A stretch of DNA of 64,000 bases from Rhodobacteraceae bacterium M385 (GCA_025141835.1 CP081102.1:2046001-2110000), one strand, 5' to 3'; counted from the stretch's first letter, positions 24,354-33,925 are shown. Translations and numbers: made by a program. Notes: generated from the letters alone by a model not told the origin.

Positions 24354-25160
24354 TTACTCCGGCGTCAGGAATGAGCGGTCGCTGTCGCCCATCACAAAAT
24401 CAACGATCTCGCGCACATAGGCGCTGTCGATTTCTTCACTTTCCCCAAGGCGGCGGGCGCGTTCCTGGAAACTGGTTCCCTCACCCTGCTTGAGCGCCTG
24501 TAACGCGGCACGCAAAGCGGTGATATCCGCCTTCGCGACGCCCGACCGCTTCAACCCCACAAGGTTCAAACCATCCAACTTCCCGCGCGGGCCCTGCACA
24601 AGACCGTAGGGGATGACATCATTGGTGACCATCGTAACCGCGCCAATAATCGCGCCGTGGCCAATGCGCACGAACTGATGCACCCCGGACAACCCGCCGA
24701 TAATCACGTCATTTCCGACCACACAATGCCCCGCCAGCGCGGCAGAGTTCACCATGATGACCCGGTCGCCGACGATGCAATCATGGGCCACATGGGCGTT
24801 GGCAAGGAACAAGCCGTCATCGCCCACACGGGTAATCCCTCCGCCGCCTTCGGTGCCGGTGTTCATCGTCACACCTTCGCGGATACGGTTGCGTTTGCCC
24901 ACGATCAGGCGCGTGCGTTCGCCGCCAAACTTCTTGTCCTGAGGGATCTCGCCAATGTTGCAGAACGGAAAGATCTCACAGTCATCGCCGACTTCTGTCC
25001 AGCCCGTGACGATCGCGTGGGATTTCATCACCACACCCGCCCCCAGGGTCACCTCGGGGCCGACCACGCAGAACGGGCCGATCTGACAGCCCGCCCCGAC
25101 GGTCGCGCCGTCCTCGATCACCGCGCTGGGGTGAATATTGGCGCTGGCATCGATGGCCAT
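24354..25160 (-). CDS. lpxA: Acyl-ACP--UDP-N-acetylglucosamine O-acyltransferase
   Basis: LpxA transfers a 3-hydroxyacyl chain to UDP-GlcNAc, the first step of lipid A synthesis. The 268-residue sequence is a left-handed beta-helix of hexapeptide repeats (residues about 1-190) followed by a helical C-terminal domain. The catalytic histidine is expected in NAHVAHDCIVGD. The loops MNTGTEGGGGITRVGDD and GLSGVHQFVRIG are typical. The ATG abuts the fabZ stop with no gap. Confidence 0.95.
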   Translation of the reverse strand: MAIDASANIHPSAVIEDGATVGAGCQIGPFCVVGPEVTLGAGVVMKSHAIVTGWTEVGDDCEIFPFCNIGEIPQDKKFGGERTRLIVGKRNRIREGVTMNTGTEGGGGITRVGDDGLFLANAHVAHDCIVGDRVIMVNSAALAGHCVVGNDVIIGGLSGVHQFVRIGHGAIIGAVTMVTNDVIPYGLVQGPRGKLDGLNLVGLKRSGVAKADITALRAALQALKQGEGTSFQERARRLGESEEIDSAYVREIVDFVMGDSDRSFLTPE

Positions 25161-25634
25161 TTAGCTCGCCTCCGAAGGGATATCCATCATCGCGGTGAAG
25201 GCGCATTCACAGGCCAGTTCGCCATCAACCGTGGCGCGGCCCGCGAATTTCCAGACCTTCGCGCCGGGTTTGCCACGGGTGGCTTCAACGTGCAGCTCCA
25301 ACACGTCGCCGGGCACGACCTTGCGGCGGAATTTGCACGCGTCGATCCCCATGAAATAGACGAGGAAGTTCTTGTCAGCCAAATCGGCCGACACGCCCAC
25401 CATCACAGCGGCTGTTTGGGCCATCGCTTCGATGATGGTGACGCCGGGCATAATCGGCACGCCGGGGAAGTGACCTTGGAAATGCGGCTCGTTCACCGTG
25501 ACATTCTTGACGCCCACAGCGGATTGAAACGGCACGATATCACGCACCCGGTCCACCAGAAGAAACGGATAGCGATGCGGCAAGATCCGTTGGATCAGGT
25601 CGATGTCGGCGGTGGTTTGAACGTCGGCCGTCAT
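25161..25634 (-). CDS. fabZ: 3-hydroxyacyl-ACP dehydratase FabZ
   Basis: FabZ dehydrates 3-hydroxyacyl-ACP in fatty acid synthesis and competes with LpxA for the hydroxyacyl pool. The 157-residue hotdog protein has LPHRYPFLLVDRV (active-site His), EPHFQGHFPGVPIMPGV (second hallmark; the catalytic Glu sits in the following helix, IIEAMAQTAA) and ACKFRRKVVPGD. It is placed directly before lpxA. Confidence 0.96.
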   Translation of the reverse strand: MTADVQTTADIDLIQRILPHRYPFLLVDRVRDIVPFQSAVGVKNVTVNEPHFQGHFPGVPIMPGVTIIEAMAQTAAVMVGVSADLADKNFLVYFMGIDACKFRRKVVPGDVLELHVEATRGKPGAKVWKFAGRATVDGELACECAFTAMMDIPSEAS

Positions 25635-25700
25635 GGCGGGTCTCCCGAAAGTTGTGTTGAATGACGCCTAGCAACTCCGCTCGCCTACGGCAAGAAGCGG

Positions 25701-26297
25701 CTATTGCTCGTCTGAGGTGACGCCCGGCAGGAAGATCAGCGGCTCGTCGTCCCCGTTCCCCAGGGCCTCATCAATCGCGACGATGGCGGCGTCAGTGATA
25801 TCAACCGATCCCGCCGATAGCAGAACCGTCCGGCTGTCTAGCAGAACCGCGGCACCACGGGCCTGTACGATTTCCAGAAGCACGGGGAATGTTTCCTCAA
25901 AGAAACGTTGTTGCGCGGCCTCGGACTGGGCCTGAATATCTCGGCCCTTGGCATCTTGGGCAGCCCGGATTTCTACGACGCGGGTATCAAATTCATCGGC
26001 CAGTACGCGAAAATCTTCGGGCGACATCAAGGGGCGCCGCTCAGTCAGGTCCAGTTCTTCTTCGGTAAGCTGGCTTTCGATTTGGCGGTTTTCGGCGGCC
26101 AGCGCCCGGGATGCGGCATCCAGCTCTTGCTGGATGCGCTGCCCAAATTCCGTCTGGGTCAGGAGCCGGTCTTGATTGAGCACAAGGATCGAGGCGGCTG
26201 GCGGCGCAAGGGTCTGCGCCGACCCTACCGGGGCCGAGACAGCAAGCGCCGCCAACCCAAGGGCGGCGGCGCAAAGCAATGAGGATAACCTAGGCAT
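25701..26297 (-). CDS. OmpH/Skp-family periplasmic chaperone
   Basis: This is a 198-residue secreted protein. Residues 1-27 form a signal peptide ending in the VGSAQ region. The mature part starts with the family strand ILVLNQDRLLTQTEFGQ, goes into long charged helices (about residues 55-140) that form the tentacles of Skp, and returns to a beta strand (AAVLLDSRTVLLSAG). Skp-like proteins hold outer-membrane proteins before BamA inserts them, which fits the position 5 bases after bamA. Confidence 0.85.
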   Translation of the reverse strand: MPRLSSLLCAAALGLAALAVSAPVGSAQTLAPPAASILVLNQDRLLTQTEFGQRIQQELDAASRALAAENRQIESQLTEEELDLTERRPLMSPEDFRVLADEFDTRVVEIRAAQDAKGRDIQAQSEAAQQRFFEETFPVLLEIVQARGAAVLLDSRTVLLSAGSVDITDAAIVAIDEALGNGDDEPLIFLPGVTSDEQ

Positions 26298-26302
26298 GGG
26301 GG

Positions 26303-28627
26303 TTAGAAACGCGCCTCGACCGTGAAGTCAAAGGACCGGGTGCGATCATAATCCTCGTACTGCAAGGGGTGCGAGAAGTTGAACCGTAGTGGGCCAAGGG
26401 CCGTGTCCCAGAAGACCGACACACCAACCACCGAGCGCAGCGCGAAGCTGTCGTCTACCGTCGCAGGCCCCGAACCCAAGGTATCATCCAAGCCCCAGAC
26501 GGAGCCGACGTCAAAGAACGCGCCGCCGGAAATCCCGTATTCCTCTGGCAAGCCGAGGGGGAATGCCGCCTCAAACCGAGCAACGGCGAAGTAGTTACCG
26601 CCAAGGGCGTTTTGGTTAACGGCAGCAGGGTTGGTGTCCCGAGGCCCAATGCCACCGCTTTCAAAGCCGCGCATCTGACGAGAGTTCAGCGTGAAACGGT
26701 TGGCCAAACGCGTGCCGCCGTCCAGCGCGTTGATCGCGCCGCCTTCAAACGTGGCGCGCAGGGTGACTTCTTCCCGAGCGACCCGCGTTTCCGCCTGAGC
26801 ACGCACTTGCGAGCGCAGGAACTCGGTATCGCCACCCAAACCAGCATATTCGCCAGTGAAGGACAGGAAGACGCCCGCGTTGGGGTTCAGGCCCGTGTCG
26901 CGGTTGTCGAAGCTATAGGTGAAGCCCACGCGCGAAGTGTCGGCCTCATCGGCCTCCCGAACCAGAATGTCCGAGTCGTCGCCGTCGTAACCCGACGTTT
27001 CATCGTGGTCGTAGTTGTAGAACAAGGCCAAACGGCTGTTCTCGCTCAGGGGGAAGGCCAGGCTTGTGCCAACGCCATAGCGAGTGAATTCCGCACTGGA
27101 ATCGTCGTCTTCCGTGATCCCGTAATAGGCTGATAACCCAAGGGCTAGGTCGCGGCGCATGAACGCAGGCTCCGTGAAGGAGAAGTTGAACGACTGCGAT
27201 CCATCGGTGGTGTTGAAGCCCAAGGCAAGGGCCTGGCCCCGGCCGAGGAAGTTCGTTTCCGAGAAGTTCACCGCAAGGCCCGCGCCCGAATCTGTCGAGT
27301 AGCTGGCCGAGAACCCGAGCGAGCCGGTGGGCTGCTCTTCCACGTCCACATCCACGATAACCTGCTCGGACGAGGTGCCTTGGCGACCGGCCACTTGCAC
27401 GTCAGCGAAGAAGCCCGTGGCGCGAATACGCTCGGCCGCGGCGCGAACCTGGCGGGCGTCCATCGGGTCGCCTTCTACCACGTCAAACTGACGGCGGATC
27501 ACCCGGTCCAGGGTGGTCTGGTTGCCCTCAATGTCGATGCGCTCCACGAACACACGTTCGCCGCGCGAAATCACGAATTCCACGTTCACGATCAGGTTTG
27601 CGTCGTCGCGCACAAGGCGTGGTTCCACGCGGACGAACCGCAAGCCCTGATCCGACGCAAGATTCTCCATCCGCGTAATCACGTTGTCGATGACGCGCGG
27701 GCTGTACCGCACCCCTTGGCGCACGTTGATGACGTCTTGGAAGTCCGCGGCATTGGCACCGGGCATTTGCGACACAACCGAAAGGTTGCCGATGCGGTAG
27801 CTTTGGCCTTCGCGGATGTTGAAAGTTACGAAGTACGCGCCCCGGTCCCGGCTAAGCTCTGGCGTAACCGATTGAATGGCAAAGTCGATGTAGCCGCGAT
27901 CTTGGTAGAAGTCGGTCAGCAACTGACGGTCCAGCGCGATGCGATCTTGAATGAATGTGTCCGAACGGATCAGCGCGTGGAACAGGCCCGCTTGGGTCGA
28001 CTCCAGAATTTGGCGCAGGCGACGGTCCGAGTAGTCACGGTTGCCGACAAAGGCGATGCGCTGGGTTTCCACAACGGACCCCTCAGAGACCTCAAACACC
28101 AGATCAACGCGGTTATCGTCGCGGCGGATAATCTGCGGGGTGGCGGTGGCCGTCAGGCGGCCCGTCACACGGTAGGCTTCTGTGATGGCGGCGGCGTCAC
28201 GCTCTGCGGTGATCGGAGAGAACACGCGGCGCGGGGTGGATTCGAGGATAGCCAAAAGCTCATCATCATCCAGGCGGCGGTTCCCCTCCACAGCGATGCG
28301 GTTGATCGTCGGGTATTCCACGACCGAGATCACCAGCGTGTTGCCACGGGGCGAAACCTCGACCTCTTCAAACAGGCCCGAGTTCTGCAAGCGTTGCAGC
28401 GCGTCGTTCACCTGCCCCGCAGAAACGGTCGAACCGGGCTCGATGCCCGCGACCTGAAGCACGGAAGCATCGTTGGTGCGGATATTCCCCTGCACGTCGA
28501 AGCTGTTGAATCGGAACGATTGCGCGTCAGCCGGAGCGGCGACAGCGACAAGCGAAAGCACGAAAAATACAGGGGCAAGCAGCCGCCCCACGTGTGACGT
28601 GAAGTGCGCAAAAGCACGAAGGACCAT
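26303..28627 (-). CDS. bamA: Outer-membrane protein assembly factor BamA
   Basis: BamA inserts beta-barrel proteins into the outer membrane. The 774-residue protein has a signal peptide (about residues 1-36), five POTRA domains up to about residue 425, and a C-terminal barrel with the conserved VRGF-like segment MRGFESGGIGPRD and a terminal aromatic residue (DFTVEARF). The ATG at 28627 was chosen over one seven codons upstream because the GTGGGA ribosome-binding sequence fits it. A strong terminator separates it from the rseP side, so bamA likely has its own promoter. Confidence 0.96.
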   Translation of the reverse strand: MVLRAFAHFTSHVGRLLAPVFFVLSLVAVAAPADAQSFRFNSFDVQGNIRTNDASVLQVAGIEPGSTVSAGQVNDALQRLQNSGLFEEVEVSPRGNTLVISVVEYPTINRIAVEGNRRLDDDELLAILESTPRRVFSPITAERDAAAITEAYRVTGRLTATATPQIIRRDDNRVDLVFEVSEGSVVETQRIAFVGNRDYSDRRLRQILESTQAGLFHALIRSDTFIQDRIALDRQLLTDFYQDRGYIDFAIQSVTPELSRDRGAYFVTFNIREGQSYRIGNLSVVSQMPGANAADFQDVINVRQGVRYSPRVIDNVITRMENLASDQGLRFVRVEPRLVRDDANLIVNVEFVISRGERVFVERIDIEGNQTTLDRVIRRQFDVVEGDPMDARQVRAAAERIRATGFFADVQVAGRQGTSSEQVIVDVDVEEQPTGSLGFSASYSTDSGAGLAVNFSETNFLGRGQALALGFNTTDGSQSFNFSFTEPAFMRRDLALGLSAYYGITEDDDSSAEFTRYGVGTSLAFPLSENSRLALFYNYDHDETSGYDGDDSDILVREADEADTSRVGFTYSFDNRDTGLNPNAGVFLSFTGEYAGLGGDTEFLRSQVRAQAETRVAREEVTLRATFEGGAINALDGGTRLANRFTLNSRQMRGFESGGIGPRDTNPAAVNQNALGGNYFAVARFEAAFPLGLPEEYGISGGAFFDVGSVWGLDDTLGSGPATVDDSFALRSVVGVSVFWDTALGPLRFNFSHPLQYEDYDRTRSFDFTVEARF

Positions 28628-28772
28628 GGTATCCCACCCTTTGGTCAAAATAGCAGACAGGACGTGGGTATCCTGCGCCCGTCAGGTAGTCAAACCCCTG
28701 ATGGGGTATGGGTTGTGTCATTTCAAAGGTTTGTCACAATCTGTGGCCCTCTCGACACGGGAAATGCCCATC

Positions 28773-28807
28773 AAAAAAGGCGGTCGGCAATAAAATGCCG
28801 CCGCCTT
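28773..28807 (-). terminator. Rho-independent terminator upstream of bamA
   Basis: AAGGCGG-T-CGGCA (28777-28789) pairs with TGCCG-CCGCCTT (28796-28807), leaving one bulged T and a 6-base loop. On the minus strand it runs into six T residues. It ends the transcript of the frr-to-rseP operon or of the small ORF at 28838. Confidence 0.85.
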
Positions 28808-28837
28808 AACGCCGTTAACTTTTTGGTTTTGACCGTT

Positions 28838-28975
28838 TTAGAACGGGCCAGTGATCCGGAGGAGCCAGCCTGCAAGGGTCAGCGCGGCCACAATCAGAAG
28901 CGGCGCAAGGAAACGGTCCGTGTTCAGCGACAAAAGCTGAGTCATTCCGCGGGTGCTGTCTGTGAGGTAACGCAT
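28838..28975 (-). CDS. Possible 45-residue single-span membrane protein between rseP and bamA
   Basis: A short reading frame encodes 45 residues beginning MRYLTDSTRGMTQ. Residues 22-38 (FLAPLLIVAALTLAGWL) form a clear membrane segment, and the protein ends RITGPF. It stops 31 bases before a strong terminator on the same strand, as the last gene of a transcript would. The ribosome-binding site is weak. The gene is too short to judge by composition alone, so it remains a candidate. Confidence 0.5.
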   Translation of the reverse strand: MRYLTDSTRGMTQLLSLNTDRFLAPLLIVAALTLAGWLLRITGPF

Positions 28976-29128
28976 GGCAACCAATTCCGTTTGATTTCGT
29001 TGCCCTCAATATCCGGGCCAAATGTGGCTATACCTTGTTCCTCGCAGGGAGTTTTGAAGGTTACGAAACCCCATCCTCCCTGCCCCGCCAAAGGCGCAAC
29101 AGGCAGGAAACACAGGGCAATCAGCGCC

Positions 29129-30460
29129 TTAGGGGCAGAAGATGTCGTTGGTCAGCGCAAACGCCATCAGCGACAGCAACAGCGCAAGGCCCACCATCAT
29201 GAAGACCTTCAGCACCTTTTCCGAAGGCGGCTTGCCCGCCACCGCCTCATAGGCGTGGAAAACAAGGTGGCCGCCATCCAGCACCGGGATCGGGAACAGG
29301 TTCAGCAAGCCCACGGCAGTGGACAAAACGGCAATGAACCAAATGAAGTTGTCCAGACCTTGGGACGCCGCCGCCCCAGAAGTTTCCGCAATCCCCAAGG
29401 GGCCTTGCAAGTTACAGGTCGAAATCGCGCCGGTGATGATGTGCTTCAGGCCCGACAAAGACGAATTTACCACAAACCACGTCTGACGCGCGCCAGAGGT
29501 AAGCGCATCCCACGGGCCGACGGACACTGTTTCAGGCTCAAAAATCAGGCCGCCGGTAATGCCGATCAGCCAGCGGGTCTCGAACGTGCCCTCGGAGGTA
29601 GGCAGATCGGTGGAGCGTGGCGCAAGGGTCAACTCCAGCATCTCGCCTTCGCGCCAAACGCTCAGGTCCAGCTCCGCCCCTTCAGAGGCATCCACCGCTT
29701 CGCGCAGTTGCGAGAATCCATAAATTGGCGCCCCGTCCACGGACATGATGACATCGCCCTCGGCAATCCCCGCCGCGATGGCCGCCGATTGCGGCGCCAC
29801 AGATCCGACGATGGGCAGAAGCGGGAACGCGGCCTCTACCTGCATCGGGGCGTCATCGCGAACGATATCGTAGGTCACCGTCTGCTGCGGATCGAGAGAG
29901 CGGCTCAGCTCATAGACATCGGTTAAAGAGGCAACAGGCTCCCCTTCAATCGCGGTAATCAAATCGCCCTGCTCCAGCACAGCAATCTGCTCTGGCACCG
30001 GGATCAAACCGCCGACAATCGCCTCATCGGCGGCGCGACCATTGACCAAAAGCACGCCCGCAAAGATCAGAATCGACAGGATAAAGTTGAAGATCGGCCC
30101 CGCCGCCACGGTGGCCGCCCGCGCCCAAAGCGGCGCGCCGGGCATGGTGCGGCGACGCTCTGCCGCGTCCATCTCGCCCAATGCCTCCCCATCGGCCCCG
30201 GCTGACGCCGCATTGGCATCGCCCAGAAACTTCACGTAGCCGCCAAAGGGCAGCGCCGCCAACTGCCAGCGCGTGCCGTGCTGGTCCACGCCCGACCACA
30301 GCACAGGGCCGAACCCGATCGAGAACACCTCGGCATGGATGCCCGACCAGCGCCCCACGATGTAGTGACCGTATTCGTGGATCGCCACGATGATCGACAG
30401 GGCCGCAACAAAGGCCAGAAGGGTGAAACCGAAGTTGCCGAAGGCGGGGAGGAATTCCAT
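29129..30460 (-). CDS. rseP: RIP metalloprotease RseP (site-2 protease)
   Basis: RseP cuts membrane-embedded substrates such as anti-sigma factors and remnant signal peptides. The 443-residue inner-membrane protein has HEYGH at residues 28-32 in the first membrane helix. Two PDZ domains lie at about 130-295, and the third conserved motif is FPIPVLDGGHLVF near the C-terminus. The start overlaps the dxr stop by one base (TAATG). Confidence 0.95.
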   Translation of the reverse strand: MEFLPAFGNFGFTLLAFVAALSIIVAIHEYGHYIVGRWSGIHAEVFSIGFGPVLWSGVDQHGTRWQLAALPFGGYVKFLGDANAASAGADGEALGEMDAAERRRTMPGAPLWARAATVAAGPIFNFILSILIFAGVLLVNGRAADEAIVGGLIPVPEQIAVLEQGDLITAIEGEPVASLTDVYELSRSLDPQQTVTYDIVRDDAPMQVEAAFPLLPIVGSVAPQSAAIAAGIAEGDVIMSVDGAPIYGFSQLREAVDASEGAELDLSVWREGEMLELTLAPRSTDLPTSEGTFETRWLIGITGGLIFEPETVSVGPWDALTSGARQTWFVVNSSLSGLKHIITGAISTCNLQGPLGIAETSGAAASQGLDNFIWFIAVLSTAVGLLNLFPIPVLDGGHLVFHAYEAVAGKPPSEKVLKVFMMVGLALLLSLMAFALTNDIFCP

Positions 30461-31647
30461 TAAGCGTTCTCTTTTTGCTCGAACCGGGACGTGATTATGC
30501 GTTTAGCCATGTCTCTGGCTATTTGGTCAGTCTTGAGGACGTCCTCAAGGTTTTCTGGGGCAATTGAAAGGCTGCCTTGTGACGACATCGCGTCAAGGGT
30601 GTCCGCCACGATGCCTGCCATATCCATGAAACCGATCTGGCCAGCAAGGAATCCATCCAAGGCGATTTCCTTGGCGGCGTTGAAGATGCAGCCGCTGGTG
30701 CCACCGGTCTCCATCACCTGCGCGGCAAGGGCCAGCGCGGGGTATCGGGTGGGCGACGGGGCGTGGAATTCCAACGCGGATATCTGGGCAAGATCCAGCC
30801 GGGAAACCGGCAAATGGGCGCGATCGGGATAGTTGAGCGCATAGCCGATGGCGTGGCGCATATCGGGCGGACCAAGGTGCGCCATCAGCGCCCCGTCGTT
30901 GAAGCCAACAAGGGCATGGATCAAGGATTGCGGGTGAATCACGGTCTCGATCTGCGAAGGTTCGACGCCGAAAAACTCTTTCGTTTCAATAAGCTCCATC
31001 GCCTTGTTGAACATGGAGGCGCTGTCGATCGTGATCCGCTGCCCCATGTCCCAATTGGGATGCGCGCCCGCATCTGCGGGGGTGGCATTAGCCAAGGCGC
31101 TTTCGGGCCAATCACGCAAACCGCCGCCGGACGCGGTGATGATGATGCGTTCCACGGCGGCCATGTCCTCGCCCACAAGGGCTTGGAAAACGGCGGAATG
31201 CTCGGAATCGACGGGCAGGATCGTGGCCCCATGTTTGGCAGCCTCGGCCAGCAGAAGCGGGCCCGCGGTCACGAGGCTTTCTTTGTTGGCGAGCGCCAGC
31301 GTGGTGCCATGGCGCAGGGCACGAAACCCCGGCGCAAGACCGGCTGCGCCAACGATGGCGGACATGATCCAATCGGCGGGGCGGTCGGCGGCCTCCAGCA
31401 GGGCTTTGGGGCCAGCGGCGGCCTCGATGCCCGATCCCTCCAGCGCTGCGCGCAGGTCGGGCAGCAGATCCTCCTCGGCTGTTACGGCGATGCTCGCCGA
31501 AACCCTCCTCGCATCTGCGGCGAGTTGGGCGATGTTGCGCGCCCCGGTCAGGGCCACGACATCATAGGCGCCCAGATCACGGGCGATCAGATCAAGGGTG
31601 TTTTGCCCGATGGAGCCTGTCGCCCCGAAGATACTCACCCGCTTCAT
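30460..31647 (-). CDS. dxr: 1-deoxy-D-xylulose-5-phosphate reductoisomerase
   Basis: Dxr makes 2-C-methylerythritol 4-phosphate, the committed step of the MEP isoprenoid pathway. The 395-residue protein has the NADPH-binding start SIFGATGSIGQNTLDLI, NKESLVTAGPLL, LPVDSEHSAVFQ (metal-binding acidic residue), TASGGGLRDWP and NWDMGQRITIDSASMFNKALE-like motif. It lies between cdsA and rseP with overlaps at both ends. Confidence 0.96.
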   Translation of the reverse strand: MKRVSIFGATGSIGQNTLDLIARDLGAYDVVALTGARNIAQLAADARRVSASIAVTAEEDLLPDLRAALEGSGIEAAAGPKALLEAADRPADWIMSAIVGAAGLAPGFRALRHGTTLALANKESLVTAGPLLLAEAAKHGATILPVDSEHSAVFQALVGEDMAAVERIIITASGGGLRDWPESALANATPADAGAHPNWDMGQRITIDSASMFNKAMELIETKEFFGVEPSQIETVIHPQSLIHALVGFNDGALMAHLGPPDMRHAIGYALNYPDRAHLPVSRLDLAQISALEFHAPSPTRYPALALAAQVMETGGTSGCIFNAAKEIALDGFLAGQIGFMDMAGIVADTLDAMSSQGSLSIAPENLEDVLKTDQIARDMAKRIITSRFEQKENA

Positions 31648-32507
31648 GGAGCGACGGGCGCCCCAATCGCAAAGCCAAGCAGCACAAAGGCCAGCCCGGC
31701 AACGGTGAAGGCCCCCAACATGCCGTCAAAGCGATCCAATGCGCCGCCATGGCCCGGCAACAGGTTAGAGCTGTCCTTGACCCCTGCCCTGCGTTTCAAC
31801 GCCGATTCCGCGATATCGGCCATCTGCGCGGCGAACGCCACAAGCACGGCGAAAGCCACCGCAATCGCGATCGTGGACAGCGGATCATCGGCCTGCCAGC
31901 TCACCGCCAGCGCAATCAGCCCCGCCATGATCCAGCCAGATACCGTGCCCGACCATGTTTTATTCGGGCTGAGAGAGGGCCAGAACTTCGGCCCGCCGAT
32001 CAGCTTACCAAAGAAATAGCCCGACACATCGGTGGTGATGACCACGGCCACCACCAGCCACATGGCGAAGGGGATGGATTGGTGCAGGTAGAAAAACAGG
32101 AACGTCGCCAGCGGGATCATCGCGCCGAACAATGTCTCGAGCCGCGATTTGCGCACCGGGATCGCGGTGATGATCATCGCCCCGATCATGACTGTTGCGG
32201 CCATCGGCGACACCGCCAAAAAGCCATCAGCCTCGGTCACCAACGCATGTTCAAGAAGCAGCGACAACGCCAGCAGTGCCGAGCTGAGCACCGTGCAGAC
32301 CATGGCGAAGGGCCGTGTAAGGCGGATGATGAGGCGGAAGTACTCCCACACCATCACGGCCCCGAAAATCGACAGCAACAGGGCCAGGACCAAGCCGCCA
32401 AGCCACAGACCAAGGCCCGCAACCGTCAACAAAACAGCGGCCGAGGCGATGCGGGGCAATAGATCCGCGAACTTGGGGCCCGAAGCCGATTTGGGTGCCT
32501 CCGCCAT
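31644..32507 (-). CDS. cdsA: Phosphatidate cytidylyltransferase
   Basis: CdsA makes CDP-diacylglycerol, the precursor of all phospholipids. The 287-residue inner-membrane protein has about eight hydrophobic segments and the family signature at the end: SPNKTWSGTVSGW followed by KDSSNLLPGHGGALDRFDGM with the metal-binding acidic residues. The stop region overlaps the dxr start by 4 bases. Confidence 0.94.
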   Translation of the reverse strand: MAEAPKSASGPKFADLLPRIASAAVLLTVAGLGLWLGGLVLALLLSIFGAVMVWEYFRLIIRLTRPFAMVCTVLSSALLALSLLLEHALVTEADGFLAVSPMAATVMIGAMIITAIPVRKSRLETLFGAMIPLATFLFFYLHQSIPFAMWLVVAVVITTDVSGYFFGKLIGGPKFWPSLSPNKTWSGTVSGWIMAGLIALAVSWQADDPLSTIAIAVAFAVLVAFAAQMADIAESALKRRAGVKDSSNLLPGHGGALDRFDGMLGAFTVAGLAFVLLGFAIGAPVAP

Positions 32508-32515
32508 GACTGTCG

Positions 32516-33241
32516 TCAGGCCTTTACCGCGCCAAAGCGGCGGTCACGGGCGCCGAAGCGGCCCACAACGGTCGCAAAGACGTCTGCCGTGAAATCCGGC
32601 CACAGCGTGTCGATAAATTCATACTCCGCATAGGCCGACTGCCACAGCAAGAAGTTGGAAATCCGCGCCTCTCCCGAGGTACGGATCACCAGATCAGGGT
32701 CTGGCAAGACGTGAGTGTCGAGGTATTTCGGAAACGTCTCATCGCAAACATCGCGCGGATGCAGTTTGCCCATGGAAACATCGTAGGCCATGCGTTTAGC
32801 GGCCCGCGCCACCTCATCGCGGCCACCATAGTTCAGCGCGATTGTCAGGTGAACGTGGTCGTTATCGGCGGTCAACAGCTCCAGCCCGTCCATCAGATCG
32901 ACCAAGGCAGGCTCCAACTTGACCCGGTCACCGATGAAACGCACGCGCACCCCTTCGTCGAGAAGGTTTTGTGCCTCGCGCCGGATGTAGCGCTTGAACA
33001 GCTTCATCAGCCCCGCCACTTCCGTCTGGGTTCGCTTCCAGTTCTCGGTCGAGAAGGCAAAGATCGTCAGGTATTTCACCCCAAGATCAGGGGCCGCCCG
33101 CACGATCTCCTGCACCCTTTTGGCCCCCGCATGATGCCCCACCAACCGAGGCCGGTGCCGCATCTGCGCCCATCGCCCGTTGCCATCCATAATGATCGCA
33201 ACGTGCTTGGGGGCCTTTGTCTTGTCAGACGGGCTTGGCAT
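32516..33241 (-). CDS. uppS: Undecaprenyl diphosphate synthase (isoprenyl transferase)
   Basis: UppS elongates farnesyl diphosphate to the C55 carrier lipid for peptidoglycan and LPS. The 241-residue cis-prenyltransferase has HVAIIMDGNGRWAQ with the catalytic Asp, HHAGAKRVQEIV, FAFSTENWKR, LNYGGRDE, and DLVIRTSGEARISNFLLWQ. The ATG at 33241 follows AAAGGA; an upstream ATG at 33325 adds a proline-rich stretch that is unlike the family. It is 8 bases upstream of cdsA. Confidence 0.96.
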   Translation of the reverse strand: MPSPSDKTKAPKHVAIIMDGNGRWAQMRHRPRLVGHHAGAKRVQEIVRAAPDLGVKYLTIFAFSTENWKRTQTEVAGLMKLFKRYIRREAQNLLDEGVRVRFIGDRVKLEPALVDLMDGLELLTADNDHVHLTIALNYGGRDEVARAAKRMAYDVSMGKLHPRDVCDETFPKYLDTHVLPDPDLVIRTSGEARISNFLLWQSAYAEYEFIDTLWPDFTADVFATVVGRFGARDRRFGAVKA

Positions 33242-33361
33242 GGCGGGGCGTCCTTTCGGGGGGCGACCAGAAAACGGGTGCAGGTCTATGAATTCTACAT
33301 CCAATCCGGCGAGGGCTGGGGCCAAAACGGCGCCCTTTCCCTCATCCAGATCATATAAACC

Positions 33362-33925
33362 TTAAACTTGCATGATCTCTTCTTGTTTGATCTCCAACTG
33401 ATCGTCCACGCGCTTGATGAACGTATCGGTCAGCTCTTGCACCGCGCCTTCCCAGAATTTCTGGTCGTCTTCGCCAAGACCGTCGGCTTTGGCTTTCTTC
33501 ACCTGATCCATGCCATCCCGGCGCACGTTGCGCACCGCGACCCGGGCGTTTTCGGCGTAGGTGCCGGCAACCTTGGTCAATTCCCGGCGCCGTTCCTCGT
33601 TCAACTCGGGGATCGGCAGCATGATGATCGTGCCGTTCAACTGTGGGTTGATGCCAAGGCCACTTTCACGAATGGCTTTCTCGACCTTGTTTACAAGGCC
33701 CTTGTCCCAAACATTCACCGTCACCATGCGCGGCTCGGGGACGTTCACTGTGCCCACTTGGTTGATCGGCGTCATCGCGCCGTAGGCGTCCACCATCACG
33801 GGCTCCAGCATGGAAGCACTGGCGCGCCCGGTGCGAAGCGAGGCGAATTCGGTGCGAAGCGATGCAATCGCCCCCTCCATCCGCCGCTCCAGATCATCAG
33901 TGTCGAGCATGAAATCGTCGGACAT
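33362..33925 (-). CDS. frr: Ribosome recycling factor
   Basis: RRF splits post-termination ribosomes together with EF-G. It has 187 residues, the normal length, with LRTGRASASMLEPVMVDAYG, TPINQVGTVNVPEPRM and the C-terminal helices including ELTKVAGTYAENARVAVRNVR. The start at 33925 (MSDDFMLDTDDLERRM) gives this length; a 25-residue upstream extension was rejected. It heads the frr-uppS-cdsA-dxr-rseP run. Unusually, it is not directly downstream of pyrH: an opposite-strand gene lies between. Confidence 0.96.
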   Translation of the reverse strand: MSDDFMLDTDDLERRMEGAIASLRTEFASLRTGRASASMLEPVMVDAYGAMTPINQVGTVNVPEPRMVTVNVWDKGLVNKVEKAIRESGLGINPQLNGTIIMLPIPELNEERRRELTKVAGTYAENARVAVRNVRRDGMDQVKKAKADGLGEDDQKFWEGAVQELTDTFIKRVDDQLEIKQEEIMQV

